A stretch of 64,000 nucleotides of DNA from Oscillospiraceae bacterium (GTDB lineage Bacteria; Bacillota; Clostridia; Oscillospirales; Ruminococcaceae), in NCBI GenBank assembly GCA_003512525.1, contig DOQG01000025.1, positions 11,148 to 75,147 of the forward strand, written 5' to 3'. The translations under genes and the position numbers were made by a program. Below, piece after piece: positions 1 through 8,215 of this stretch; positions within the stretch are counted from its first letter, which is position 1; every line of letters begins with the position of its first letter. The notes below the pieces were generated by a model. That model did not search any database. It worked only from the letters and a program-made list of their open reading frames with translations, and was not told the origin of the DNA.

Positions 1-105
1 GGTGAGGGCGGCAGCCCCACATTTAGCCCCGGCACGGATGCCGGGCGTGTATGCCCAAAGGCTCTGCACGACGCAGAGCCAACAAAGCATACACAGCCCT
101 TCACC
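1..105. repeat. nested inverted-repeat element (multi-branch fold)
   Basis: Directly visible: an outer stem pairs 1-9 with 96-105 (one bulged base). Inside it are a hairpin 28-45 (7 bp, 4-nt loop) and a second stem 47-54/87-94 that encloses an 8-bp hairpin 60-80. A G/T-rich tail (106-135) follows. No ORF fits. It may be a small mobile repeat or a structured RNA, and it may extend to the left of the window. The rest of 106-306 is AT-rich with no gene. Confidence 0.6.
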
Positions 106-306
106 GAGGGGAAGGGGTTTGGGGTTAGGGTTTGAGAATAAGCTACATTTCTAAAAAAACAGACTTTTTCAACAAACCGATTTTATATATCTATAATAAC
201 AGAAAATCTTACACAATTCAAGCGTTTTGTGTATATTGCACAAATAACGATTTTAAAAGTCGGGAATAATTCACTTTCTTTTTTTGATAAAAAATTATCA
301 AACCAC

Positions 307-335
307 TTGATAATGCGAAAAAAATTTTGTATAAT
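307..335 (+). promoter_or_regulatory. sigma-A promoter of the GAPDH gene
   Basis: TTGATA at 307-312 and TATAAT at 330-335 are separated by 17 bp. The RBS AGGAGG lies at 392-397 and the start codon at 407, which leaves a leader of about 65 nt. Confidence 0.85.
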
Positions 336-406
336 AGAATAGTAGAAATTTGGCGGACGCATTGCGTCTGCGAAAAATTCACAAAATTTTTAGGAGGAAT
401 ATTCCA

Positions 407-1441
407 ATGTCAGTTAAAGTTGCTATTAACGGTTTCGGCCGTATCGGACGTCTTGCTTTCAGACAGATGTTCGGCGCAGAAGGTTATGAGGTAGTTGCAA
501 TCAACGACCTTACAAAGCCCTCAATGCTCGCTCAGCTTTTAAAGTATGATACAGCACAGGGCGGTTACTGTGGTAAGATAGGTGAGAACCTTCACACAGT
601 TACTGCTGATGACGAAGCAGGCACAATCACAGTTGACGGCAAGACACTTAAGATCTATGCTATGGCTAAGGCTAATGAGCTTCCCTGGGGCGAAATCGGT
701 GTTGACGTAGTTCTCGAATGCACAGGTTTCTATTGCTCAAAGGACAAGGCACAGGCTCACATCGATGCAGGTGCTAAGAAGGTTGTTATTTCTGCTCCCG
801 CAGGTAACGATCTGCCCACAATCGTTTACAGCGTAAACGAAAAGACTCTTACGGCTGATGACAAGATCATCTCTGCTGCATCTTGCACAACAAACTGCCT
901 CGCTCCTATGGCTAAGGCTCTTAACGATTATGCTCCTATCCAGAGCGGTATCATGAGCACGATCCACGCTTACACAGGCGACCAGATGATCCTCGACGGT
1001 CCTCACAGAAAGGGCGACCTCAGAAGAGCAAGAGCAGGTGCTGCTAACATCGTTCCTAACTCAACAGGTGCAGCTAAGGCAATCGGTCTTGTTATTCCTG
1101 AGCTGAACGGCAAGCTTATCGGTTCTGCACAGAGAGTTCCTGTTCCCACAGGTTCTACAACAATCCTTACAGCTGTAGTTAAGGGTGCAGACGTAACTAA
1201 GGAAGGCATCAACGCTGCTATGAAGGCTGCTGCTTCTGAGTCTTTCGGTTACAATGAAGATGCTATCGTTTCTTCTGATGTTATCGGTATGAGATTCGGT
1301 TCACTCTTCGATGCTACACAGACAATGGTAGCTAAGATCGCTGATGATCTGTACGAAGTTCAGGTTGTTTCATGGTATGACAACGAGAACTCTTACACAT
1401 CACAGATGGTAAGAACAATCAAGTACTTCGCTGAAATATAA
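407..1441 (+). CDS. gap: type I glyceraldehyde-3-phosphate dehydrogenase
   Basis: Glycolytic oxidation and phosphorylation of glyceraldehyde 3-phosphate to 1,3-bisphosphoglycerate with NAD. The 344-aa product has the usual length. It starts with the Rossmann motif INGFGRIGR (residues 7-15). Asp34 after the second strand points to NAD rather than NADP. The catalytic motif [10 protein letters not shown] has Cys160, and His187 lies in STIHAYT. The ATG at 407 is chosen because AGGAGG sits about 9 nt upstream; the open frame continues upstream to 350 but lacks family similarity there. It is monocistronic, with its own promoter and a strong terminator. Confidence 0.97.
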   Translation: MSVKVAINGFGRIGRLAFRQMFGAEGYEVVAINDLTKPSMLAQLLKYDTAQGGYCGKIGENLHTVTADDEAGTITVDGKTLKIYAMAKANELPWGEIGVDVVLECTGFYCSKDKAQAHIDAGAKKVVISAPAGNDLPTIVYSVNEKTLTADDKIISAASCTTNCLAPMAKALNDYAPIQSGIMSTIHAYTGDQMILDGPHRKGDLRRARAGAANIVPNSTGAAKAIGLVIPELNGKLIGSAQRVPVPTGSTTILTAVVKGADVTKEGINAAMKAAASESFGYNEDAIVSSDVIGMRFGSLFDATQTMVAKIADDLYEVQVVSWYDNENSYTSQMVRTIKYFAEI

Positions 1442-1463
1442 TCAGTAACCCTTGATACATTAC

Positions 1464-1488
1464 GGCTCGTCTTCGGACGAGCCTTTTT
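1464..1488 (+). terminator. intrinsic terminator after gap
   Basis: An 8-bp GC-rich stem (1464-1471/1476-1483) with a TTCG tetraloop is followed by five T. Confidence 0.95.
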
Positions 1489-1532
1489 GTATATAAAAAT
1501 GCTTTTCTATTCTGAAAATTAGCTGAAACAGA

Positions 1533-1561
1533 TTGATTTTTACTTTCCGTTGTGGTAAAAT
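1533..1561 (+). promoter_or_regulatory. sigma-A promoter of the cyclophilin gene
   Basis: TTGATT (1533-1538) and TAAAAT (1556-1561), 17-bp spacer, about 34 bp before the start codon. Confidence 0.75.
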
Positions 1562-1594
1562 AATGGATAGTTTATGTAAGAAAAGGAGCTTATA

Positions 1595-2434
1595 ATGATT
1601 AAAAAAATATTAGCGGGCGTTTTATGTGCCGCAACAATGATAACTTTATCTGTCGGTTGTTCAGGCAACAGTGCATCAACCGATAGTACGTCTGTTGACC
1701 CTTCTGCAAAGATAACGGGCAACATAGGTGATGTAAAGCTTGAAAAGGGCGATAAGTACGCTGTAATGACAATAAAGGATTACGGCGATATTACTATCAA
1801 GTTATATCCTGATGCCGCGCCGAAAGGTACACAGAACTTTATCGACCTTGCAAACAGCGGATACTATAACGGAAAGACATTCCACAGAGTAGTAGCAGAC
1901 TTTATGGCACAGGGCGGTAAGGATTTTACATGTAAGACGGACGTTGAGAACTTCGGCATCGAAACCAACTACAATATGCGACATTTCTACGGTGCTTTAT
2001 GCTATGCAAATGCAATGGGCAAAAATTCTACAGAGTTCTATATTGTAAACAATAAAAAATCTCAGGATTATGATAATTTCAGCACAGCCAGAATTGATAA
2101 TAACATTCAAGGCTATGAGGATTATGCAAAGCAGTATGAAAAGGACTCACAGGAATATACCTATTATATGTTCCAGGCAAACTACTACAGAAACTTAAAG
2201 AGTTTCATTGCGAATATGGATGACGCTACAAAGGCTAAGTACAAGGAAGTCGGCGGTACACCCTCTCTTGACGGAAACTATACCGTATTCGGTCAGACAG
2301 TTGACGGCTTTGATGTGCTTGACAAGATATCGGCTGTTGAAGTAGTGGCAAACGATGCTATGGGCGGCGAAGAGGTAAGCAAGCCCAAGACTGAAATAGT
2401 TATTGAAAAAATTGAGATCAAGGATTATGAATAA
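1595..2434 (+). CDS. cyclophilin-type peptidyl-prolyl cis-trans isomerase, lipoprotein
   Basis: The 279-aa product begins with a lipoprotein signal peptide (lipobox LSVGC, Cys22), then a Ser/Thr-rich linker. A cyclophilin domain follows from about residue 55 to the end, recognisable by FHRVVADFMAQGG and TVFGQTVDGFDVLD. The known family reaction is proline cis-trans isomerisation. The lipid anchor places it outside the membrane, where it would assist folding of exported proteins (inference). Roughly 75 residues inserted in the middle (Tyr/Asn-rich) make it longer than minimal cyclophilins. AAGGAG lies 8 nt before the ATG. Promoter and terminator make it a single-gene unit. Confidence 0.93.
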   Translation: MIKKILAGVLCAATMITLSVGCSGNSASTDSTSVDPSAKITGNIGDVKLEKGDKYAVMTIKDYGDITIKLYPDAAPKGTQNFIDLANSGYYNGKTFHRVVADFMAQGGKDFTCKTDVENFGIETNYNMRHFYGALCYANAMGKNSTEFYIVNNKKSQDYDNFSTARIDNNIQGYEDYAKQYEKDSQEYTYYMFQANYYRNLKSFIANMDDATKAKYKEVGGTPSLDGNYTVFGQTVDGFDVLDKISAVEVVANDAMGGEEVSKPKTEIVIEKIEIKDYE

Positions 2435-2440
2435 TATCAG

Positions 2441-2469
2441 ATACCGCTCTGCGTGAGCGGTATTTTTTT
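2441..2469 (+). terminator. intrinsic terminator after the cyclophilin gene
   Basis: A 9-bp stem (2441-2449/2455-2463) is followed by seven T. Confidence 0.92.
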
Positions 2470-2493
2470 ATTGAAAACAAAGGGGCAATTTTG

Positions 2494-2542
2494 AGGCAAT
2501 ACCGCACAAAGACCATTTATCGGATTTTGTGCGATGTTGCCT
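2494..2542. repeat. long imperfect hairpin in a non-coding gap
   Basis: The 6-bp arm 2494-2499/2537-2542 and the inner 8-bp arm 2503-2510/2526-2533 form one hairpin. The gap 2435-2747 holds no gene. It contains this hairpin, a terminator-like hairpin at 2632 and the sigma-E-type promoter. Confidence 0.5.
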
Positions 2543-2631
2543 TATGCTTTTTGTTTGACAGTGTAGGTAAACTCAAATTTCAAGCTAAGAGAGCTTCAGA
2601 GCATTTGTGCTTATTTACAGAGAGTGGCTGT

Positions 2632-2652
2632 GCCGTTTCGGTACGGCTTTTT
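2632..2652 (+). terminator. terminator-like hairpin upstream of the sporulation unit
   Basis: GCCGT (2632-2636) pairs with ACGGC (2643-2647) and five T follow. The stem is short, so strength is uncertain. It would isolate the sporulation genes from upstream read-through. Confidence 0.5.
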
Positions 2653-2674
2653 CTTTTTACCTCCTGACAAACTG

Positions 2675-2703
2675 TAATATTATGTCCCGCCCTCACATAT
2701 ATT
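2675..2703 (+). promoter_or_regulatory. probable sigma-E (mother-cell) promoter
   Basis: TAATATT (2675-2681), a 14-bp spacer, then CATATATT (2696-2703). This matches the Bacillus/Clostridium sigma-E consensus as I know it (KMATATT-N14-CATACANT, with Y at position 5). It lies 45 bp before the ATG of a spore-type gene. The match is read from sequence; the sigma assignment is inference. Confidence 0.65.
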
Positions 2704-2747
2704 GAGTTAAGACCCGCAAAGAGGGGAAACAGCTAAAGGAGGATCAT

Positions 2748-4277
2748 ATGGACTTTTCTGTAAAGAAAGAGCCTGTATTTGTCACGGAAGTGGTATATGA
2801 CGGACAGGCGGAGCAGGGCGTTGAGTTTGATTACGTCCTGCCGGATTATTATCCCGATATCTTCAAGATATTAAGATGTACTTTGCGACCGGGGATAGTA
2901 TCCTATAATATTTCGGGAGATAAACTGATATGTGACGGCGTTATCTGCATAACCGCACTTTATCTAAGCGAGGGCGGCGGTATGGAGTGCATAGAGCATC
3001 GCTACAGTTACTCAAAAACGGTCGACCTGCCGAAAGCAGCAGATAACGGTACAGTCATAATAGAGCCTAAAGTTGATTATTGTACTTGCCGTGCTGTTTC
3101 GGGCAGACGTATCGATATCAGGGGGGCTGTAAGCTTCAAGATAAAAGTAAGCTGTGTCACACCTTTTGATATAATAACCGAAATGGAAGGCGGTCTGGTG
3201 CAGACTAAAAAGAATAAGGTCTGCTGTACGAGAAAGCTCACCGGGGGAAAGCAGTTTGTGATACGTGAGGATATAGGGGTATCCGGCGTTGACGGCAATA
3301 TCAAGGCAGTAGTAAGCTGTGATGCAGTTGCAACGGTAAACGACTGCAAGATAATTGCCGATAAAATTGTGCTCAAAGGCGTGGCTCAGCTCAAGGCAAT
3401 GTATCTAGTGCAAAATGACGGCGGCAGCATACTACAGACTATGGAGGCGGAGGTTCCGCTCAGTCAGATAGTGGATATGCCCGGAGTTGATGAAAAGCAT
3501 ACCTGCTATGCGCAGTTCAAGGTCCTGTCATGCAGTCTTTGCGTAAAATCCGCAGACGACAATACATCGGGTGTTTTTGCCTGCGAACTCACGGTGGGCT
3601 CACAGATAACCGCTACTCTTGAAGAAAATGTATATCCGGTAACAGATATGTATTCTACAGGGTACGAGTGTAATTTTACAACGGCGACACTCAAAGCAGA
3701 GTCGGATCACCGTTACATAAGTCAGACCTTCAACACAAAGCGGATCATTGAGTGTGAGAACGGTATTCCGGACAGTGTTATAGATGTCAGCTGTGATGTG
3801 GCTGAGGTAATGTGTAAGGCTGGCGAGAACGGAGATATTACCGTGAACGGTAAATTGATATGCTGTATCGCCGCTGTAAGAGAAAACGAGCCTGTATTCT
3901 CGGAAACGAGCCTGCCGTTTGAGGCGGTGGTATCGGTCGGCGGAGTTACGGCAGACAGCGTAATTCAGTCGGCAATCAGTATAACAGCTGTAAGTTACAG
4001 TATAGGTGACAACGGGATAGAGCTCAGATGCAATATGCTTATGCAGGGAAGTATGTATATTTGCTCTTCTTCACAGGTAATAAAGCAGGCGGAAATAAAT
4101 GAGAACGAATGTAAGAAAAAAGATGATGAGTATACGCTTAAGCTTTATTTTGCCGACTCGAATGAAGATATATGGAATATAGCGAAACGCTATAATACTT
4201 CTGCTGCGGCAATAGAAGCCGAGAACGAAGTCACCGACGGAAAGGCGTCGGGGCTTCTGCTGATACCGATAGTTTGA
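2748..4277 (+). CDS. DUF3794 (SPOCS) and LysM domain protein, probable spore envelope protein
   Basis: The 509-aa product has an N-terminal DUF3794/SPOCS-type region (its first ~130 residues carry the typical VEFDYVLPDYYPDI-like start). Repeated beta-rich segments extend to about residue 440. A C-terminal LysM-like domain follows (about 460-509, NEDIWNIAKRYNTSAAAIEAEN). LysM binds peptidoglycan; DUF3794 proteins are found in spore formers. A role in cortex or coat assembly is inferred from the sigma-E-type promoter and from spoIVA 55 bp downstream. AAAGGAGG precedes the ATG. It could equally be called SafA/SpoVID-like, but homology to either cannot be proven here. Confidence 0.85.
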   Translation: MDFSVKKEPVFVTEVVYDGQAEQGVEFDYVLPDYYPDIFKILRCTLRPGIVSYNISGDKLICDGVICITALYLSEGGGMECIEHRYSYSKTVDLPKAADNGTVIIEPKVDYCTCRAVSGRRIDIRGAVSFKIKVSCVTPFDIITEMEGGLVQTKKNKVCCTRKLTGGKQFVIREDIGVSGVDGNIKAVVSCDAVATVNDCKIIADKIVLKGVAQLKAMYLVQNDGGSILQTMEAEVPLSQIVDMPGVDEKHTCYAQFKVLSCSLCVKSADDNTSGVFACELTVGSQITATLEENVYPVTDMYSTGYECNFTTATLKAESDHRYISQTFNTKRIIECENGIPDSVIDVSCDVAEVMCKAGENGDITVNGKLICCIAAVRENEPVFSETSLPFEAVVSVGGVTADSVIQSAISITAVSYSIGDNGIELRCNMLMQGSMYICSSSQVIKQAEINENECKKKDDEYTLKLYFADSNEDIWNIAKRYNTSAAAIEAENEVTDGKASGLLLIPIV

Positions 4278-4332
4278 AAGTCTTGTTTTCCGCACGGAGA
4301 TAAGGCATTGTGAAAGCAGATAAGGAGAAATT

Positions 4333-5808
4333 ATGCCAAAGTCAATTTATAAGGACATTTCCGAGCGAACAGGCGGAAATATCTATATAGGGGTAGTAGG
4401 TCCTGTGCGTTCGGGAAAGTCAACGTTTATAAGCCGATTTATGAATGTGCTGGTGATGCCGTCGATAGAAGATGAGTTCCGCAGGGAGCGTGCAGTTGAT
4501 GAACTCCCTCAGTCGGCTGCCGGCAAGACTATAATGACCACAGAGCCGAAATTTGTCCCGGAAGAAGCGGTAAGCATAACCGTTGACGAGAGTGTCAACA
4601 TGAATGTACGGCTCATCGACTGCGTCGGATATATCGTGCCAGGCGCAAAGGGCTATATTGAGAACGAAGCGCCGAGAATGGTGAAAACTCCGTGGTTTGA
4701 TGAAGAAGTACCATTCAATATGGCGGCAGAGGTAGGAACACACAAGGTAATAACCGAACACAGTACGATAGGACTTGTGGTAACTACAGACGGAAGCATA
4801 ACCGATATTCCGAGGGAGGAATACGAGGCGGCGGAAGAGCGCGTGATAAATGAGCTGAAAAGCATAAAAAAGCCGTTTGCAGTGGTGCTTAACTGTACTG
4901 AGCCTAAATCCGAACAATCGGCAGAACTTGCGCGTAAGCTGTCAGAAAAATATGACTGTGCGGTAACGCCGCTCAGTTGCCCGGATATCACAGAGAGTGA
5001 TATAAAGGCATTGTTGTCGGATATACTTATGGGCTTTCCTGTAAGGGAGATCGGGATAAGACTGCCTAAATGGCTTGCATCGCTTGACAATGATCATTAT
5101 CTCAAAAAGCAGGTATTCGGTTCTATACGCGAGGCGGCTGAAGATATTAACTGTATGGGCGATATAGACAGGTTTATCGACAGAGTAAAGCAGTGTGAAA
5201 GCATCAGCTGTTGTAAAAAGGATAACGCACAGCTAGGCACGGGAGCGGCATTTATCACGGTAAATCTTGATCAGGAGCTGTTTTATAAGGTGCTCGGCGA
5301 AACCACCGGTATTGAGCTTGCCGATGAGGGCGATCTTATGCCGTGTATGATCGAGCTTGCAAAGATCAAAAATGAGTACGAGAAGGTACGTGCCGCTCTT
5401 GAAGAAGTGAGAGCTACCGGTTACGGAATAGTAATGCCGGGCGCGGAGGAGCTTACTCTTGAAGAACCCGAGATAGTAAAGCAGGGGGGTAAGTTCGGTG
5501 TACGGCTTAAAGCGTCTGCGCCCTCTATCCATATGACGCTTGCCAACATCAACACTGAGGTAAATCCTATTGTCGGAAGCGAAAAGCAGTCAGAGGATCT
5601 TGTTAAATATCTCCTGAGAGAGTTTGAAGAAAATCCGACCAAGATATGGGAGAGCAATATTTTCGGGAAGTCGCTCCACGAGCTTGTAAATGAGGGGCTT
5701 CACAATAAGCTCAGTCGTATGCCCGCAGATGCGAGGGCAAAGCTCCAGGAGGCAATACAGAGAATTATCAATGACGGCTGCAACGGACTTATATGTCTCA
5801 TTTTATAA
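4333..5808 (+). CDS. spoIVA: stage IV sporulation protein A (spore coat morphogenetic ATPase)
   Basis: The 491-aa product has the length typical of SpoIVA. The N-terminal NTPase domain carries the P-loop GPVRSGKST (residues 23-31). The middle region and a hydrophobic C-terminus ending in GCNGLICLIL match the family, in which the C-terminal end is needed for contact with the forespore membrane. In Bacillus SpoIVA hydrolyses ATP to polymerise the coat basement layer on the mother-cell side. It sits in the same direction 55 bp after the DUF3794-LysM gene, so the sigma-E-type promoter probably drives both. RBS AAGGAG precedes the ATG. Confidence 0.95.
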   Translation: MPKSIYKDISERTGGNIYIGVVGPVRSGKSTFISRFMNVLVMPSIEDEFRRERAVDELPQSAAGKTIMTTEPKFVPEEAVSITVDESVNMNVRLIDCVGYIVPGAKGYIENEAPRMVKTPWFDEEVPFNMAAEVGTHKVITEHSTIGLVVTTDGSITDIPREEYEAAEERVINELKSIKKPFAVVLNCTEPKSEQSAELARKLSEKYDCAVTPLSCPDITESDIKALLSDILMGFPVREIGIRLPKWLASLDNDHYLKKQVFGSIREAAEDINCMGDIDRFIDRVKQCESISCCKKDNAQLGTGAAFITVNLDQELFYKVLGETTGIELADEGDLMPCMIELAKIKNEYEKVRAALEEVRATGYGIVMPGAEELTLEEPEIVKQGGKFGVRLKASAPSIHMTLANINTEVNPIVGSEKQSEDLVKYLLREFEENPTKIWESNIFGKSLHELVNEGLHNKLSRMPADARAKLQEAIQRIINDGCNGLICLIL

Positions 5809-5818
5809 CCGATAATAC

Positions 5819-5853
5819 AAAAAGACCGCACCCTTACAACGAGTGTGGTCTTT
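5819..5853. terminator. bidirectional terminator between spoIVA and the convergent gene
   Basis: Arms 5821-5831 and 5843-5853 pair over 11 bp with one G.T, flanked by A-run and T-run, so it can serve both convergent units. Confidence 0.85.
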
Positions 5854-5865
5854 GCATTATTCATT

Positions 5866-6138
5866 TTATTGCATAGCGGGATTTCCGCCAAGCAGATATA
5901 ATATATCTATTCCCGCCAGACTCAGCAAAAAACTTGCAACGATGAAAAGCAGGACTGCAACAACCGCAGCTATCCACACAGCTCTTTTCTGCTTTTTCGT
6001 CCAAGAGTGCTGAGGAGACGCACTTTCATCGGGGGCGAAGGATAGTGTGTTATTGCTCGCTGCTGTGTCAGATGCGAGCATATCATCGTTTTCGTGATTT
6101 TCGGTGTATGTGTCGATAAGTTCTTTTTCTTCGCTCAT
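5866..6138 (-). CDS. small single-pass membrane protein, unknown
   Basis: The 90-aa product is not recognised. Residues 1-45 are acidic and Ser/Thr/Asp-rich, followed by a basic KKQKR stop-transfer patch, one hydrophobic helix (about 52-76) and a short Gly/Pro tail. A cytoplasmic N-terminus is predicted. It lies 17 bp after the Nudix gene on the same strand and is probably co-transcribed with it. The RBS is weak, so the start at 6138 is tentative. Confidence 0.6.
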   Translation of the reverse strand: MSEEKELIDTYTENHENDDMLASDTAASNNTLSFAPDESASPQHSWTKKQKRAVWIAAVVAVLLFIVASFLLSLAGIDILYLLGGNPAMQ

Positions 6139-6155
6139 ATTATTTTGATCTGTCC

Positions 6156-6674
6156 TTACTTTATGATTAAATCTTTAGCCCTTTCAAGTATAAGCTGTTC
6201 TCTTTTCAGAACAAAGCTCATCTGATATTCCTTGCATTGTTGTGAAAGCGCTTTAAGCTTGCTTACAGCCTCGTCGTAAGGCGTCCATTCTATTTTATAA
6301 CCGAGGCGTTCCTGAGAATGCGCAAGAACTTCCATATCGCATTTGTCGGATGCTTTTTTTGCAACATAGCAGTGAGATACCATACAGAATTTCCTTTTGA
6401 ACTTGTGTTCCTCGATCCAGCCGAGATATCCGATAAGCTCGGCGGCGTAACCTGTTTCTTCGCTGACCTCACGAAGAAAAGCCTTGTCCGGAGTTTCTGT
6501 TATCTCTATACTTCCGCCCGGCAATTTATAGTAGTCGGAGTTTTCTATCTTCATCATAGCGATGTTTCCGTCTCCGTCCGTCATGACACCTCTTGTATTA
6601 TAGCGTGTGTCATCTTCGATATACTGAGGCTCACCACCAAAGAAATCGCTGTCGGTTATCTTTGCAATAAGCAT
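6156..6674 (-). CDS. NUDIX hydrolase
   Basis: The 172-aa product holds a complete Nudix box at residues 54-76: G-x5-E (Gly54, Glu60), seven residues, then REVSEETGY. These residues bind the metal for hydrolysis of nucleoside diphosphate-linked compounds. The substrate cannot be told from sequence; the box and length resemble MutT/ADP-ribose-type housecleaning enzymes. It has its own promoter (6728-6756, minus strand), diverging from the acyltransferase gene. The RBS is poor. Confidence 0.9.
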   Translation of the reverse strand: MLIAKITDSDFFGGEPQYIEDDTRYNTRGVMTDGDGNIAMMKIENSDYYKLPGGSIEITETPDKAFLREVSEETGYAAELIGYLGWIEEHKFKRKFCMVSHCYVAKKASDKCDMEVLAHSQERLGYKIEWTPYDEAVSKLKALSQQCKEYQMSFVLKREQLILERAKDLIIK

Positions 6675-6727
6675 TTATAAGTCGTCCCTTTCGTCTTGCG
6701 GTTTCTGCCGCTGTTTTTTCATACATA

Positions 6728-6756
6728 TGATATCACAAACGACAGCCCATTGCAAT
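6728..6756 (-). promoter_or_regulatory. sigma-A promoter of the Nudix gene
   Basis: On the minus strand TTGCAA (6756-6751) and TATCAT (6733-6728) are separated by 17 bp. The rest of the 308-bp divergent gap (6675-6982) holds a TATAAT at 6849-6854 on the plus strand with a poor -35, and a leader without clear motif. Confidence 0.7.
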
Positions 6757-6982
6757 ATAAAAAAGTAGATTGGATTTGTAGAAAACACCCATATATATGT
6801 CGAGATTATTGTTAATAATACACAATGGAACTAAAGTCGATATAGTGTTATAATAACCTCAGGTATAAAATCTTTTCCTGTTGGCGAAAGGCGGTGTACC
6901 GTCGTGTCGGCTTACAGTGAGTTGATTTATGGGATAATAATTCTGTCCGACTAAATCGTAAAAAGAAAAAAGAGAGTGTTAA

Positions 6983-7762
6983 ATGGAAAATACAGCTACA
7001 TCATCAAATACACAGGTGAAAAAATACAGACGCGCAGGCTTTATGGATGAAGTAAGAGGCTTCTGCATACTCTGTATGGTGGTTTATCACATTTGTTTCG
7101 ATTTGAATTACACATATAAAATACACATACCGATAATGTTTGACGGCTGGTTTGATATTGTTCGTGATGCTTTTGCCGGTGCGTTCATGTTCATATCCGG
7201 TATGAGCTGCCGTTATTCGAGAAATAACGCAAAACGCGGTATACAGTGCTTCTTCATCGGTATGATAATCACCTTTATATTTGCATTCTTCGCGCCTACT
7301 GCGCCGATACTCTTCGGCATACTGCACTTTATGGGTGTGTCGATGATGATTTATGCGATAGGAGATAAATATTTTCTTAAAATCCCCGCTCCCGTCGGAA
7401 TTGCGATCTGTGCCGTTCTTTTTATTCTTACAAGAGGAATAATGTACGGTTATATAGGACCTGCCGCAGGGGTCGGAATAAAGCTCCCGGAGTTTATTTA
7501 TAATGCGGGGCTTCTTTTTCCGCTCGGCTTCAGGTCGGCAAGCTTTCAGTCGATGGATTATTTCCCGCTTCTGCCGTGGTTCTTCGTTTTTCTTGCCGGT
7601 GCTTATACAGGAAAGTATGCTATTGAAGATAAGATGCCGGCGTTCTTTTATAAGACACACTGCAAGCCGCTGGCGCTGGCAGGACGCTATACTCTGTGGA
7701 TATATGTGCTCCATCAGCCGATAGCCATGGTGATATTTATGCTGATATTCGGAAGAATTTAA
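6983..7762 (+). CDS. HGSNAT/DUF1624-type membrane acyltransferase-like protein
   Basis: The 259-aa integral membrane protein has about seven hydrophobic helices. The N-terminal signature FMDEVRGFCILCMVVYH, followed by FDL, is that of the DUF1624 / heparan-alpha-glucosaminide N-acetyltransferase-like family, with the conserved His at the end of helix 1. Family members are thought to move acetyl groups across the membrane to sugars; the substrate here is unknown. The last helix carries LWIYVLHQP, typical of this fold. It stands alone between the divergent Nudix gene and rpsF. Confidence 0.8.
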   Translation: MENTATSSNTQVKKYRRAGFMDEVRGFCILCMVVYHICFDLNYTYKIHIPIMFDGWFDIVRDAFAGAFMFISGMSCRYSRNNAKRGIQCFFIGMIITFIFAFFAPTAPILFGILHFMGVSMMIYAIGDKYFLKIPAPVGIAICAVLFILTRGIMYGYIGPAAGVGIKLPEFIYNAGLLFPLGFRSASFQSMDYFPLLPWFFVFLAGAYTGKYAIEDKMPAFFYKTHCKPLALAGRYTLWIYVLHQPIAMVIFMLIFGRI

Positions 7763-7770
7763 AAAAACTC

Positions 7771-7799
7771 TTGACAAACAGATCGAAGTTTGATATAAT
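7771..7799 (+). promoter_or_regulatory. sigma-A promoter of the rpsF operon
   Basis: Consensus TTGACA (7771-7776) and TATAAT (7794-7799) with a 17-bp spacer, as expected for a highly expressed ribosomal operon. Confidence 0.95.
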
Positions 7800-7807
7800 A
7801 ACATAGC

Positions 7808-7860
7808 TTGACAAGTATACAACTTTGTCAACATCCCTTGCTCGTACAAAAGTGCGGGCT
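7808..7860 (+). promoter_or_regulatory. structured rpsF leader, candidate S6:S18 autoregulatory site
   Basis: In the roughly 80-nt leader, TTGACAA (7808-7814) pairs with TTGTCAA (7825-7831), and a second hairpin pairs 7840-7847 with 7852-7859 over 8 bp including G.U. Known: rpsF leaders in many bacteria bind the S6:S18 complex. Whether this one has the required CCG-bulge motif is not certain. Confidence 0.45.
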
Positions 7861-7885
7861 TAAAATCCACAAGGAGGTGCTTATA

Positions 7886-8179
7886 ATGGCAAAGCTCAGC
7901 GAAAAGTATGAGGCAGTTGTTGTATTTTCACTTAAGAACGGTGAGGATGCAGTAAAGGCTCTCGTTGCTAAGTTCTCTGATCTGATCAAGGAACACGGCA
8001 CATTAGTTGACGTTGATGAATGGGGCGCTCGTAAGCTCGCTTATGAGATAAACTACGAAACCGACGGTTATTATGTAGTTTACAGCTTCGACTGCAAGCC
8101 CGATTTCCCTATGGAATTCGAGCGTATCATCAATATCACTGACGGCGTTATCCGTTCGCTCGTAACGGTACGCAAGTAA
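7886..8179 (+). CDS. rpsF: 30S ribosomal protein S6
   Basis: The 97-aa product is the normal size for S6 and has the family pattern (YEAVVVFSLKNGED at the start, DEWGARKLAYEINYETDGYYVVYSF in mid-protein, shown here by DEWGARKLAYEI). It binds 16S rRNA with S18 in the platform of the small subunit. The ATG at 7886 follows AAGGAGGTG; the open frame upstream is leader. It is first of the conserved rpsF-ssb-rpsR operon. Confidence 0.97.
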   Translation: MAKLSEKYEAVVVFSLKNGEDAVKALVAKFSDLIKEHGTLVDVDEWGARKLAYEINYETDGYYVVYSFDCKPDFPMEFERIINITDGVIRSLVTVRK

Positions 8180-8215
8180 TTTGTTTGGAGAAGTATGCAG
8201 GAGGAGCGGTAACAT

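Noticed and set aside
350..406. Longer N-terminus for GAPDH
   Set aside because: The extension is basic and unrelated to the family, and the RBS and start at 407 are convincing.
6860..6982. Leader before the acyltransferase gene considered as a riboswitch
   Set aside because: Only weak pairings (for example GTCGG/CCGAC) and no known core motif; not strong enough to report.
7004..7870. 288-aa open frame on the minus strand
   Set aside because: Fully antisense to the acyltransferase gene, composition rich in Arg/His/Tyr with no family pattern and no RBS; shadow frame.
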